From contig JAICGJ010000035.1 in the NCBI GenBank assembly GCA_025923195.1, positions 1-37,997 of the forward strand: 37,997 nt of DNA, given 5' to 3'. The first letter of the stretch is position 1; each line of letters opens with the position of its first letter. Below, piece by piece: positions 8,852 to 17,557 of this stretch. A model generated the notes under the pieces. That model was given only the letters and a program-made list of their open reading frames with translations. It did no database searches and was not told where the DNA came from. A program made the position numbers and the translations under genes. This DNA is from Chryseolinea sp. (GTDB taxonomy: Bacteria; Bacteroidota; Bacteroidia; Cytophagales; Cyclobacteriaceae).

Positions 8852-9946
8852 ATGCTATCTTCAAAAACCAAGAGGAATATTTACCGCGTTCTTCCTTTTG
8901 GACTAATTTGGCTATTATTCAGTCTCGTTTATGTACAGCTCGAAAAAGGAATCCTCGGCGACCTGGAGTACTACCCTTCGACAGGAAATCCCTACAATTT
9001 CTCCAAGAGCATGGTTATTACTCCCCTTGCCGCCTTTTCTGTCGGGCTTTTAATTGGAGCAAGTGAGGTATTACTTTTCAACAAATGGTTTGCCCAAAGG
9101 AGTTTTACAAAGAAACTTGTATACAAGTCACTGATCTATATAGCGATCATCGTTGCTTTCCTTTCGGGAACATCAGTTATCGTCCAATCGATTGAATTAA
9201 ATACCAGCCTTTTAGACAAACAAGTCTGGGATTATTCCTGGGCTTTCTTATCCAATTATGCTTTTTTGAGCGTTGGCTTGTATATGGCTTCAGTTATTGT
9301 CGTTTCCCAATTCTATTCGGAGGTTAGCGAAAACATCGGACAAGGTGTGCTTAATAATTTTTTTACTGGGAAATATCACGCGCCAACTGAAGAGGAAAGG
9401 ATCTTCATGTTTTTGGATATGAGATCCTCCTCCAGTATTGCCGAAAATCTCGGTCACGTTAAATACTTCGAGATGCTCAAAGAATATTATTCCGATTTTT
9501 CCGAACCCATTGTTGACCATGCAGGCGAAATCTATCAATACGTAGGTGACGAGATCGTCGTGTCCTGGACAATGACCGACGGGCTGCGTCGTAGTAACTG
9601 CATTCAATGTTTTTTTGCTTTGAGGAATGCAATTGTCAAGCAGGCATCGAAGTACAAAGAAAAATTTGGCTTACTACCAGGGTTCAAGGCCGGATTTCAC
9701 GTCGGAAAAGTAACCACGGGCGAAATTGGTGATATTAAGAAGGAGATAATATTTACGGGGGACGTTCTTAATACAACGTCACGGATACAGGGTCTTTGTA
9801 ATGCTTTTAATGTCGATATACTCATCTCAGGTGATCTAGTTAATAAATTAAATGCTCAATCCCAATTTCAAATGGAATCATTGGGAATAAAGGAATTAAG
9901 GGGGAAGGATGAAAAAATTGAGTTATTCACAGTCCGCCCGTTATAA
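8852..9946 (+). CDS. Membrane-bound class III adenylate/guanylate cyclase
   Basis: Makes a cyclic nucleotide from a nucleoside triphosphate at the inner membrane. The N-terminal half has four hydrophobic segments (about residues 13-31, 55-77, 88-110, 130-152) without a recognisable sensor domain. The catalytic domain runs from about 183 to the end. The two metal-binding aspartates are present, in FMFLDMRSS (about 189) and YQYVGDEIV (about 233), and the transition-state Asn and Arg are in GDVLNTTSRIQ. The base-selecting positions are not canonical: the Lys usually found in KxxGD is Gln, and the Asp of DxWGD is replaced by Ile, so ATP versus GTP preference is uncertain. The ATG follows a long gene-free region; a response regulator gene lies 125 bp downstream. 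Confidence 0.87.
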   Translation: MLSSKTKRNIYRVLPFGLIWLLFSLVYVQLEKGILGDLEYYPSTGNPYNFSKSMVITPLAAFSVGLLIGASEVLLFNKWFAQRSFTKKLVYKSLIYIAIIVAFLSGTSVIVQSIELNTSLLDKQVWDYSWAFLSNYAFLSVGLYMASVIVVSQFYSEVSENIGQGVLNNFFTGKYHAPTEEERIFMFLDMRSSSSIAENLGHVKYFEMLKEYYSDFSEPIVDHAGEIYQYVGDEIVVSWTMTDGLRRSNCIQCFFALRNAIVKQASKYKEKFGLLPGFKAGFHVGKVTTGEIGDIKKEIIFTGDVLNTTSRIQGLCNAFNVDILISGDLVNKLNAQSQFQMESLGIKELRGKDEKIELFTVRPL

Positions 9947-10071
9947 AACTGTGGCAATTTTTCTCCAACTGACTTGGCCTGCGCCAAGATCAAATTGTTG
10001 TCGCGATCTTTAAGAAACCTTTTTTGAAACATTTCTTAACTGAAGAGGTTATATGAGTTGATAATTGCGAA

Positions 10072-10560
10072 ATGAACGATCACTTGGCAACAGCTCAGAA
10101 AATTCATGATGGAGAACAGCTATTTAAATTATTGATAGCAGAGGACGATAGTGACGATTTCGATTTGATAAAGGACGCAATTGAGGAGTGTAACCTTGCC
10201 GTTACTATAGAACGCGCTGAGAATGGGGATTTGCTTATTAAAATTCTCAATGACCGAATTCCTGACTTACTTTTTCTCGATATCCTGCTTCCCTGCAAGG
10301 ACGGAAGGCAATGTCTAAAGGAAATCCGCTCGAACAGGAAATACGATCTGTTGCCAATAATTATTTATTCATCGCTGAATGCATGGGCAGAGGTTGAATT
10401 TTGCTTTAGAGAAGGGGCTAATCTGTATGTCATCAAGCCCTCCTCATTTGAAGACCTCAAGTTGATGTTACAAAAAATTCTCAAAATCGATTGGAAAAAA
10501 TCGATCTACTATCCACCTCTTCCAGATTTCCTCATCAATCCTCAGTTAGTCAGGAGATGA
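10072..10560 (+). CDS. Stand-alone response regulator receiver protein
   Basis: Single-domain CheY/Rcp1-like receiver of 162 residues with no output domain. The acidic pair is in AEDDSDDF (about residues 23-30), the phospho-acceptor Asp in LLFLDILLP (about 69), the switch Ser in IIIYSS (about 100), and the conserved Lys in VIKPSS (about 121). About 25 residues precede the domain and about 20 follow. Rcp1-type receivers normally take phosphate from a sensor or phytochrome-type kinase. No kinase gene is in the window, so the partner is encoded elsewhere. Its position between a cyclase and a cyclic-nucleotide-binding glutaminase suggests, but does not prove, a link to the same signalling network. 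Confidence 0.92.
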   Translation: MNDHLATAQKIHDGEQLFKLLIAEDDSDDFDLIKDAIEECNLAVTIERAENGDLLIKILNDRIPDLLFLDILLPCKDGRQCLKEIRSNRKYDLLPIIIYSSLNAWAEVEFCFREGANLYVIKPSSFEDLKLMLQKILKIDWKKSIYYPPLPDFLINPQLVRR

Positions 10561-10877
10561 CGCTAGCCTGTATGCAAAGACCCGGTGATGGCTTCTTGGT
10601 TGAAAAAAGCTTCTTCCTGGAAAAAGTCTTTCCGGCAACGTTTGTGTTGCCCATCTACTAAAAATAAAAATTAATAAATGGGTTTGTGGCTTTAACTATT
10701 TGATTTACACATCTTCTTTTATATTTTTAATTAATCTGACGCCCACAGATATCTTTTAATCAAACTTCATTTCTTGCAGTGAACAGATTGTTCGCACCTG
10801 AGACTCATGGTTTCAAGGATGGACGATGTGTGCACTTATTACATGATTACTTAAAATATCATTTATAATTTCTTTCC
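10561..10877. other. Gene-free region upstream of the glutaminase gene
   Basis: No coding sequence seen. A short perfect hairpin (GGCAAC, six-base loop, GTTGCC, at 10634-10651) lies about 75 bp after the response regulator stop but has no following T-run, so it is at most a weak terminator. The last 60 bp before the ATG at 10878 are AT-rich and presumably hold the promoter. Confidence 0.4.
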
Positions 10878-12674
10878 ATGAACATGGTCGATAAAATGCT
10901 TTCGGAACTTTATGAAGAGTTCCGGGCAAAGGAGAATAATGGGGCGCTGGCTAATTATATTCCCGAGTTGAGCAAAGTAAACCCGCGCAATTTTGGAATT
11001 GTGCTCACAACAGTCGACGGATATCAGTACTCATATGGCGATGCTGACATAGAATTCACCATACAATCTGTATCAAAACCATTCATCTACGGTATGGCCA
11101 TTCAGGAATATGGAGTCAAGAAAGTTCTGGAAAAAATAAGCGTGGAACCAAGCGGAGATGCGTTCAACTCAATAAGCCTTTACCCAGAATCAGGACGGCC
11201 ATTTAACCCTATGATAAATGCCGGCGCTATAACGGCCACGGATATGATTTGGCAGAAGTACAGAGAAGAAACTACAGATCGGATCTTAAAGACTTTCAGC
11301 ACCTACGCGGGATCCCCGTTAGAGATTGACGAATCGATCTACACTTCCGAAAGTACGACAGGGCATCGCAATCGAGCTATCGCTCATTTGCTAAGAAACT
11401 TCAATATCTTGCAAACTGAGGTAGACGCACCGTTGGATGTTTACTTCAAACAATGCAGTATTAAAGTGAACTGCCGACAGCTTTCTACAATGGGGGCTAC
11501 GTTAGCAAACAATGGTATAAATCCAGTAACAGGCAAAAAGGCATTAAAGGCAAAATATATTCCCAATGTATTGAGCGTCATGGCATCTTGTGGAATGTAT
11601 GATTATTCTGGCGAATGGATTTATAACGTTGGTTTGCCTGCCAAGAGCGGCGTTGGGGGTGCAGTGTTGGCTGTATTGCCTGGGCAGCTCTCCATTTCAG
11701 TCTATTCCCCTCTGTTGGATAAGAAAGGCAACAGCGTAATGGGTGTAGACTTTTGTAAGACAATTGCAGATCGTTTTTCACTGCATTTGTATAAAACGCC
11801 GAGGCAAATCAAGCACGTTTTGCGCCGGCAGCTTACAATGCGGACTGTGAGGTCAAAACATAAGCGTGATACAATTGCTGAGAACTTATTTGAGCAGTTC
11901 GGTAGTTCGTTTCACGTAATGGAGCTTCAAGGGGATCTATGCTTTGCCACTTGCGAATCGTTTATGCGAAGAATTTCATCCGAGTGCCAGACCTTAATAT
12001 TAAATATGCATCGATGCACGACGATGGACGACGGGGCACTGAGTTTATTAATCAGGTTGAACGATGAATTTCAAAGAAACGGCAAGAGGCTATTCGTCAC
12101 CGACTACAGTCATTTGGATTTATTATGGTCGTACAACGAAAGGCATCCGACCTTTCTAATATTTAAAGAACTTGACGATGCTTTGTACTACCTCGAAAAT
12201 ACGATCCTTGAATCCAATGGTTATGAACCAAAACAGGAACCGGTTCAGTTGAAGGATCAGCAACTGTTAAGGGGACTTTCAACAGCGGAGGTGAACGAGC
12301 TGCAAAAACATCTCTTATATAAATGTTATGAGGAGGGCGACACGATAATCAGAAAAGGCAGTGTCGCAGAGGACATATTTTTTATTGAGTCGGGCCGTGT
12401 CGTTATTCAGGACACGAGCGACGAAAACAGAGAGTTTACGTTGGCCATCATTAATTCCGGTAACAGTTTTGGAGAAATGGCATTGCTAGACAAACAGAAC
12501 AGATCTGCAAACGTTAAGGCGCAAACACGGGTAACGTGTTTTGTTATGCTCTATGAAATTCTGGATAATGTAGAAAGTTTGGCAGGCATAAAAATAAAAA
12601 TACTTACAAATCTTGGCGCGTCCTTGTCGTCACGCCTTAGAACAGCAAACAAAGAAATAGCGAGTTTTACATAG
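10878..12674 (+). CDS. glsA: Glutaminase A fused to STAS and cyclic-nucleotide-binding domains
   Basis: Hydrolyses L-glutamine to glutamate and ammonia in the cytoplasm, and appears to be controlled by a cyclic nucleotide. Residues about 1-305 are a serine-dependent glutaminase: the SxxK motif is in IQSVSKPFIYG (about 64-67), followed by NPMINAGAI and the C-terminal LPAKSGVGGAV and PGQLSISVYSPLLD. Residues about 345-440 match a STAS domain (FHVMELQGDLCFATCESF, then TLILNMHRCT). Residues about 455-590 are a CRP-like cyclic-nucleotide-binding domain with a phosphate-binding cassette FGEMALLDKQNRSANV, which has the Glu and Arg expected for cyclic-nucleotide binding. E. coli-type glutaminases have only the first 310 residues. 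Neighbouring cyclase genes are the obvious source of the ligand. Confidence 0.93.
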   Translation: MNMVDKMLSELYEEFRAKENNGALANYIPELSKVNPRNFGIVLTTVDGYQYSYGDADIEFTIQSVSKPFIYGMAIQEYGVKKVLEKISVEPSGDAFNSISLYPESGRPFNPMINAGAITATDMIWQKYREETTDRILKTFSTYAGSPLEIDESIYTSESTTGHRNRAIAHLLRNFNILQTEVDAPLDVYFKQCSIKVNCRQLSTMGATLANNGINPVTGKKALKAKYIPNVLSVMASCGMYDYSGEWIYNVGLPAKSGVGGAVLAVLPGQLSISVYSPLLDKKGNSVMGVDFCKTIADRFSLHLYKTPRQIKHVLRRQLTMRTVRSKHKRDTIAENLFEQFGSSFHVMELQGDLCFATCESFMRRISSECQTLILNMHRCTTMDDGALSLLIRLNDEFQRNGKRLFVTDYSHLDLLWSYNERHPTFLIFKELDDALYYLENTILESNGYEPKQEPVQLKDQQLLRGLSTAEVNELQKHLLYKCYEEGDTIIRKGSVAEDIFFIESGRVVIQDTSDENREFTLAIINSGNSFGEMALLDKQNRSANVKAQTRVTCFVMLYEILDNVESLAGIKIKILTNLGASLSSRLRTANKEIASFT

Positions 12675-12804
12675 ATAGCTGTTGCCGCGTGCGCTCCAGA
12701 CCATAAGACCTGTTCATATTTCTCGCAAATGATGGATTCTTGCGGGTAAACTTATTCAGTTGAGGGGCCTTGCCAAAAGCATTCCTCTTGGTATATTTGG
12801 CGAT

Positions 12805-15486
12805 ATGCCGTCCATCATTCCTGGTTATGAATATGATATTTTTATATCCTACCGGCACAAAGACAATAGGCCCACCTTCCAGACTTCGGCCAACGGATAC
12901 CTTCCTGGAAATGGATGGGTGACGGCGTTTGTCCATAACCTCAGCAAGGAACTTGAGAGTACATTCAAAGAAGATATCAGCATTTACATGGACTCCAATG
13001 CAGTCGATGGCTTATTGGAGACACACAATGTAGATAAGAGCCTGGAAGGCAAATTAAGGTCTTTAGTCTTTATTCCGATCCTTTCGCAGATATATTGTGA
13101 TCCTAAGAGCTTTGCATGGCAAAATGAATTTTGCAGTTTTAACAAAATCGCGTTGGCTGATCATATCGGACGAGACATAAAACTTCGGAATGGAAATGTG
13201 GCAAGCAGAATCCTTCCTGTAGCCATTCATCAATTGGACACGGATGATCGAAATCTTATTGAAAATGAATTGCAGTCGAAGTTAAGACCCATCGAGTTTA
13301 TATTCAGATCACCTGGAGTAAATCGTCCTCTTCTTCCTGACGATGGAAGGCAAGGAAATATTAATAATCTATTTTATCGTGACCAGATTAACAAAGTTGC
13401 TAATGCTATAAAAGAGATCATTCACGCCATCAAATATCCAGGCAGAGCTGCAGATCCATATCATTCGGCTACTGAACACACTGATGAATCAAGTGGTTTA
13501 GAGGAAATCAAAAGCAAAGCTAATATCCGTTTGCCTGAAAAATCCATTGCGGTTCTGCCGTTTGTGAATCTTTCATACGATCAGTCGCAGGAATATTTTG
13601 CCGATGGCATCACAGAAAACATTGTTATGCAACTGGCTGCCTTACCCCAGCTTCGGGTAATATCCAGGACTTCCGTGATGCGATATAAAAGGACAACAAA
13701 ATCTGCTCCGGAGATAGCCAACGAATTGGGAGTAAAGTTCATCCTCGAAGGCAGCGCGCAGACTCATGGGAATAAAGTCCGAATCAATGTACAGCTTATT
13801 GACGCGATGCAGGATCAGCATGTTTGGTCAAAAGTATTTGTGGAAAACCTGGACGATATATTTGCCATACAGAGCAATGTGGCCGATGTCGTGGCTACAG
13901 AGCTAAACTCTTCCATAAATCCCGGGCAAAACGAGAAGTTAAAGGAAATCCCCACCAAGAACCTGGAAGCGTATGATCTATTTCTGAAGGGCCGACACGC
14001 GTTTAATCAATGGGGCGTGAACGGATACCGTGCTGCAACAGAATATTACAGGCAAGCGATAGCAAAAGATCATGACTTCAAACAGGCATACTCAGCACTT
14101 GCCAGTTCTTATTCCGCGCGCATGTCGTGGAACGGCGATCTGTCTCCTGGTGAGGCCGAAAAACATATTAACCTTTATTTGGATGAAGCCTGGAAACGAG
14201 GTCCTTCGGACAATGACTACCTTACCAAAGCATTTGTCAAGTTCTTCGTTGCAAAGGATTTTCCAGCTTCTGAAAAATTGCTTCTAAAAACCATTGAGCT
14301 AAGCCCAAACAATTCCACCGTACTCTATACATATAGTTACCTGCTTAATATGATGGGCCGTTTTGAGGAGGCCATCGGATATGTGAAAAAAGCAAAAGCA
14401 ATCGATCCACTGACTGTAGCCTATTTCAACTACGAGACCATAAGCCTATACCTGCTGCAGAGATATGATGAAGCACTTTCTGTATTGAAAGAAGCACTCC
14501 AATTGTATCCCTCTGTGCTGCGCTTTTACGACTATCTCGGAAGGATTTACCTCACCATTGGGAAATATGGTGAGGCAGTCGATGCGCTCCTTTCAGGTCT
14601 TCGGTCCAGCACTATCCGACCCCCGTCTATGATTGCTTATCTCGCTGCGGCATATGCAGGATTGCACGATGAAAAAAGAGTGAAGGCGTTGGTGGACGAA
14701 CTTATTACTCGCAGCGAGGCAGAAGAAAAAGGTGTAAACATTTATGCCGTTTATGCTTTTAATGCTATTGGAGACGTGGAGACAGCCGGGCGTTACCTGC
14801 TCAAAGCGAAGAAGACTAATGATGTGGACCTGATTTGGTGGCAAGTAGACCCGCTTATTAAGAACCTCAGGGATCAATCAAGGAATGAAATAAATATGCC
14901 ACAAAATTTCGACGCTGCGGAACGACATATTATTGCGTTACTCAGCAAGGAAATGCCAAATCTCCAATATCATAATGTGCGGCATATTTATGATGTGCTC
15001 GATGCCGCTTTGGTGATTGCAGAAGCCGAAAAATTGACTGCTGAGGAAATTAAGCTCCTGAGATTAGCAGCGCTTTTTCATGATGCAGGGTTCATTCGCT
15101 CTTCGGCAAATCATGAAGAAAGGGGCGCGGAAATGGCCAGGGAGATACTGCCCTCGTACGGGCTGAGCGAGGACCAGGTTGACATAATCTGCGGTATGAT
15201 CATGGCTACCCGAATACCACAGTCACCATCGAACAAACTGGAGAAAGTGTTATGTGACGCAGATCTCGATTACCTGGGACGAGATGATTTTTATGAGATT
15301 GGTAGCCGGCTTTTCGAAGAGCTAAGCGCCCAGCGTATTGTCGAGACAGAAAGAGAATGGAATCTGGTGCAGAAGACCTTTTTGGACTCACATCGTTACC
15401 ATACCAATTATAGTAAAACAAACCGCGAAGGATTTAAGAATCAAAGACTGCAGGAGATCGCGGCCAAGCTGAAATCCAGAACCTGA
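12805..15486 (+). CDS. TIR / FlgO-like / TPR / HD-phosphohydrolase fusion protein
   Basis: An 893-residue cytoplasmic multidomain protein; ATG chosen at 12805, with an in-frame TTG 45 bp upstream. Residues about 6-205 are a TIR domain: YDIFISYRHKDN at its start, SIYMDSN, then SLVFIPILSQIYCD and FAWQNEF, whose Glu is the candidate NADase residue. Residues about 245-365 match the FlgO/TolB-N-like domain common in Bacteroidota cyclase-type proteins (KSIAVLPFVNLSYDQSQEYF, then FILEGSAQ). TPR units span about 380-690. Residues about 695-893 are an HD domain with all metal ligands: NVRHIYDVL, LFHDAGF (about 758), NHEERGAEM and CDADLDYLG. HD domains of this kind often cleave cyclic or other phosphoesters. 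It lies between a cyclic-nucleotide-binding glutaminase and a converging cyclase. Target molecule unknown. Confidence 0.85.
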   Translation: MPSIIPGYEYDIFISYRHKDNRPTFQTSANGYLPGNGWVTAFVHNLSKELESTFKEDISIYMDSNAVDGLLETHNVDKSLEGKLRSLVFIPILSQIYCDPKSFAWQNEFCSFNKIALADHIGRDIKLRNGNVASRILPVAIHQLDTDDRNLIENELQSKLRPIEFIFRSPGVNRPLLPDDGRQGNINNLFYRDQINKVANAIKEIIHAIKYPGRAADPYHSATEHTDESSGLEEIKSKANIRLPEKSIAVLPFVNLSYDQSQEYFADGITENIVMQLAALPQLRVISRTSVMRYKRTTKSAPEIANELGVKFILEGSAQTHGNKVRINVQLIDAMQDQHVWSKVFVENLDDIFAIQSNVADVVATELNSSINPGQNEKLKEIPTKNLEAYDLFLKGRHAFNQWGVNGYRAATEYYRQAIAKDHDFKQAYSALASSYSARMSWNGDLSPGEAEKHINLYLDEAWKRGPSDNDYLTKAFVKFFVAKDFPASEKLLLKTIELSPNNSTVLYTYSYLLNMMGRFEEAIGYVKKAKAIDPLTVAYFNYETISLYLLQRYDEALSVLKEALQLYPSVLRFYDYLGRIYLTIGKYGEAVDALLSGLRSSTIRPPSMIAYLAAAYAGLHDEKRVKALVDELITRSEAEEKGVNIYAVYAFNAIGDVETAGRYLLKAKKTNDVDLIWWQVDPLIKNLRDQSRNEINMPQNFDAAERHIIALLSKEMPNLQYHNVRHIYDVLDAALVIAEAEKLTAEEIKLLRLAALFHDAGFIRSSANHEERGAEMAREILPSYGLSEDQVDIICGMIMATRIPQSPSNKLEKVLCDADLDYLGRDDFYEIGSRLFEELSAQRIVETEREWNLVQKTFLDSHRYHTNYSKTNREGFKNQRLQEIAAKLKSRT

Positions 15487-15489
15487 TTA

Positions 15490-17436
15490 CTACTTGGGAC
15501 TTCTAGACTCTACAAAGTACATGTCGATTTCGCCAATATTCTTCGCGAAGATCTTTCCACGGTAATGACATGTATAGTGATCCTTAACAATATTGTACAA
15601 AGTGGAGGAGATATTAACCCTCCCTGGTTCCCCGCTGGATTCCATTCGCGCTGCAATATTTACTGTATCACCCCAAATGTCGTATGCATATTTCTTTTTG
15701 CCTACAACTCCGGCAACGATGGGGCCTATATGAATGCCAATTCGCAATTCCCATACCTCCAACCCTTTTTCTTTTCTCGCGGCGTTTCGTTGTCTCATAA
15801 AATCCTGCATTGCTAAGCCAGCCTCTAAAGCGTTAATGGCGTGCGTATCGTTTTCAGTCGGTATGCCCCCCGCGCACATGTAGGCGTCGCCTATAGTCTT
15901 AATTTTTTCAAGGTTGAATTTTTCTACAATCTCATCAAAGGCTATAAAGTAGTCGTTTAGCTCGGCAACGAGTTCTTGAGGTTTAAGAGTTCGGGCTATG
16001 GACGAAAATCCTTTAAAATCAGCAAATAGGACCGTGACGCTATCGTAAAATCTGGTCTGTGCATGACCATTCGACTCCAGTTCGCGCGCCGTTTCTGCCG
16101 GCAGAATATTCAAAAGCAATTCTTTGGAACGGTCTCTTTCATTCTTGATTATTCTATTTGTTTTCTGCGTATACCGATGACGGTTATAAAAGCCAATTAA
16201 TATGGCCAGGAGCAGAAATCCCGTAATTCCTGTGGCATAATTTACGATACGCTGGCGTTGAATCGTAGCTGACTTCAGCGCCTGGTCCTTTGTTAGAAGA
16301 TCGATCTCACCCTCTTTTTTTTCCAGATCAAAATTGAATTGCAGTTGTTGGATCTTTGTGAGGTTATCGTTGTTATAGAGGGAATCCTTTATGCCAGTGA
16401 GCAGCGTGCCATATCGATACGCCTTCTTGAATTCTCCATTGCGCGCATATAAGTCAGATAAGCCTTCATAAATGTCTTTAAGTTCCTTTCGGGCGACAAC
16501 CTCTTCAGCAATTGCCTGGGCACGCAGATAGCTCCGTATCGATGCATCAATTTTTCCATGTAGCTTTTGCGTCTCGGCTAACCCTATTATGCTTTGAAGA
16601 AGCTCTAATTTTGCATCAACATCTTGCGCTATTTTTATCGCTTTGTTATGATAGGCATAGGCGCGTTCGAAGTCTTTCTCCTCAGCATAAATTCTTCCCA
16701 AGAATGTTAGCGGAAAACTCGCATCAACGGTCTCGTCAAAGATTGAAAGCGACGTTTCAAAATAGTGAATCGCGGAATCATACAATTTCTTTTTCATGTA
16801 GATTTCACCCACATTCATGGAAACGGTCGATATGCCATCCGGGTAGTTGATTTCCTGGAATATCGGAAGGGCCCTGAGAAAATATTCAAGCCCTTTGTCT
16901 ACCGTTGCCGGTTTGTTATTATAAACGCCACCAATATTATTAAGAACTGTTCCAATACGTAGTTTGTCATTTATTTCCTCCGAGATGCGCAGCGAGCGAA
17001 GGTAGAAATCAATGGCCTTGGTATCCTCGCCTGCATTAAAATATGTAGCACCAAGGTTGCTCAGAATATTGGCAACACCGGGTTTAAAAGATATGGCTTC
17101 AAATACTGCTTGCGAGTTCTGAAATTGTACAACCGCTTCCGGATAATTGGCCTTGAAATAGTTCCCCAGACCAATCGCCTTGTACCCATAACCAAGGCCT
17201 TTCTGAAAATTAATTTTTTTAGCCAGGTCCACCGCCTCCGAACCATACCGTACCGCTTCTTCGAGATCCGAACTTAAATATTTTGAACTCAGCGCAATGA
17301 GACTGTTGACTTTCGAAGAGTCTTCTCCTTCAGTTGAGATAATTTTTTTTAAGCTATCGATTTCTGAAATCTGTGCGCAGACAGTAAAGGAGAAAAAAAA
17401 TAAGTATAAGGAAATAAAAGTTGTAATCCGCCCCAT
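15490..17436 (-). CDS. TPR-containing transmembrane class III adenylate cyclase
   Basis: Predicted to make cAMP from ATP. The 648-residue protein has a signal peptide (about 1-21, ending TVCAQ), TPR repeats in the periplasm (about 50-370, for example LSNLGATYFNAGEDTKAIDF and TVLNNIGGVYNN), a coiled segment, one TM helix (about 398-418, TGITGFLLLAILIGFYN) and a cytoplasmic cyclase domain (about 440-645). The catalytic set is canonical: metal Asp in LFADFKGFS (about 471) and IGDAY (about 515), adenine-selecting Lys in KIKTIGDAY and Asp in YDIWGD (about 582), and transition-state Asn/Arg in TVNIAARMES. The TPR part probably senses an envelope signal. The gene converges on the TIR-HD gene with 3 bp between stop codons. 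Confidence 0.93.
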   Translation of the reverse strand: MGRITTFISLYLFFFSFTVCAQISEIDSLKKIISTEGEDSSKVNSLIALSSKYLSSDLEEAVRYGSEAVDLAKKINFQKGLGYGYKAIGLGNYFKANYPEAVVQFQNSQAVFEAISFKPGVANILSNLGATYFNAGEDTKAIDFYLRSLRISEEINDKLRIGTVLNNIGGVYNNKPATVDKGLEYFLRALPIFQEINYPDGISTVSMNVGEIYMKKKLYDSAIHYFETSLSIFDETVDASFPLTFLGRIYAEEKDFERAYAYHNKAIKIAQDVDAKLELLQSIIGLAETQKLHGKIDASIRSYLRAQAIAEEVVARKELKDIYEGLSDLYARNGEFKKAYRYGTLLTGIKDSLYNNDNLTKIQQLQFNFDLEKKEGEIDLLTKDQALKSATIQRQRIVNYATGITGFLLLAILIGFYNRHRYTQKTNRIIKNERDRSKELLLNILPAETARELESNGHAQTRFYDSVTVLFADFKGFSSIARTLKPQELVAELNDYFIAFDEIVEKFNLEKIKTIGDAYMCAGGIPTENDTHAINALEAGLAMQDFMRQRNAARKEKGLEVWELRIGIHIGPIVAGVVGKKKYAYDIWGDTVNIAARMESSGEPGRVNISSTLYNIVKDHYTCHYRGKIFAKNIGEIDMYFVESRSPK

Positions 17437-17503
17437 TAAATTTTCTGATGCTTTTCAAGTTACAAATGAATTTTAATAATTCTGATACTTTGGAGATTTG
17501 ATC

Positions 17504-17539
17504 AAAAAAAAGAATGAAGGAGTCTTCATTCTTTTTTTT
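17504..17539 (-). terminator. Perfect 16-bp stem-loop terminator
   Basis: Eight A, then GAATGAAG, loop GAGT, CTTCATTC, then eight T: a flawless stem of 16 bp including the A/T tracts. It begins 18 bp past the stop of the giant minus-strand exoprotein gene and would stop its transcription before the cyclase gene downstream. The A and T tracts make it able to act on either strand, but no plus-strand gene ends here. Confidence 0.85.
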
Positions 17540-17557
17540 ATTTGATGAATGGCTGAT

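Noticed and set aside
9973-9988. Hairpin CTTGGC-CTGC-GCCAAG after the first cyclase as a terminator
   Set aside because: Only a 6-bp stem and no T-run follows; too weak to call.
8852-17436. Canonical Pycsar defence locus
   Set aside because: Pycsar pairs a pyrimidine-specific cyclase with a small effector; here one cyclase is a canonical adenylate cyclase with TPR and TM parts, and the TIR protein has no cyclic-nucleotide-binding domain of its own.
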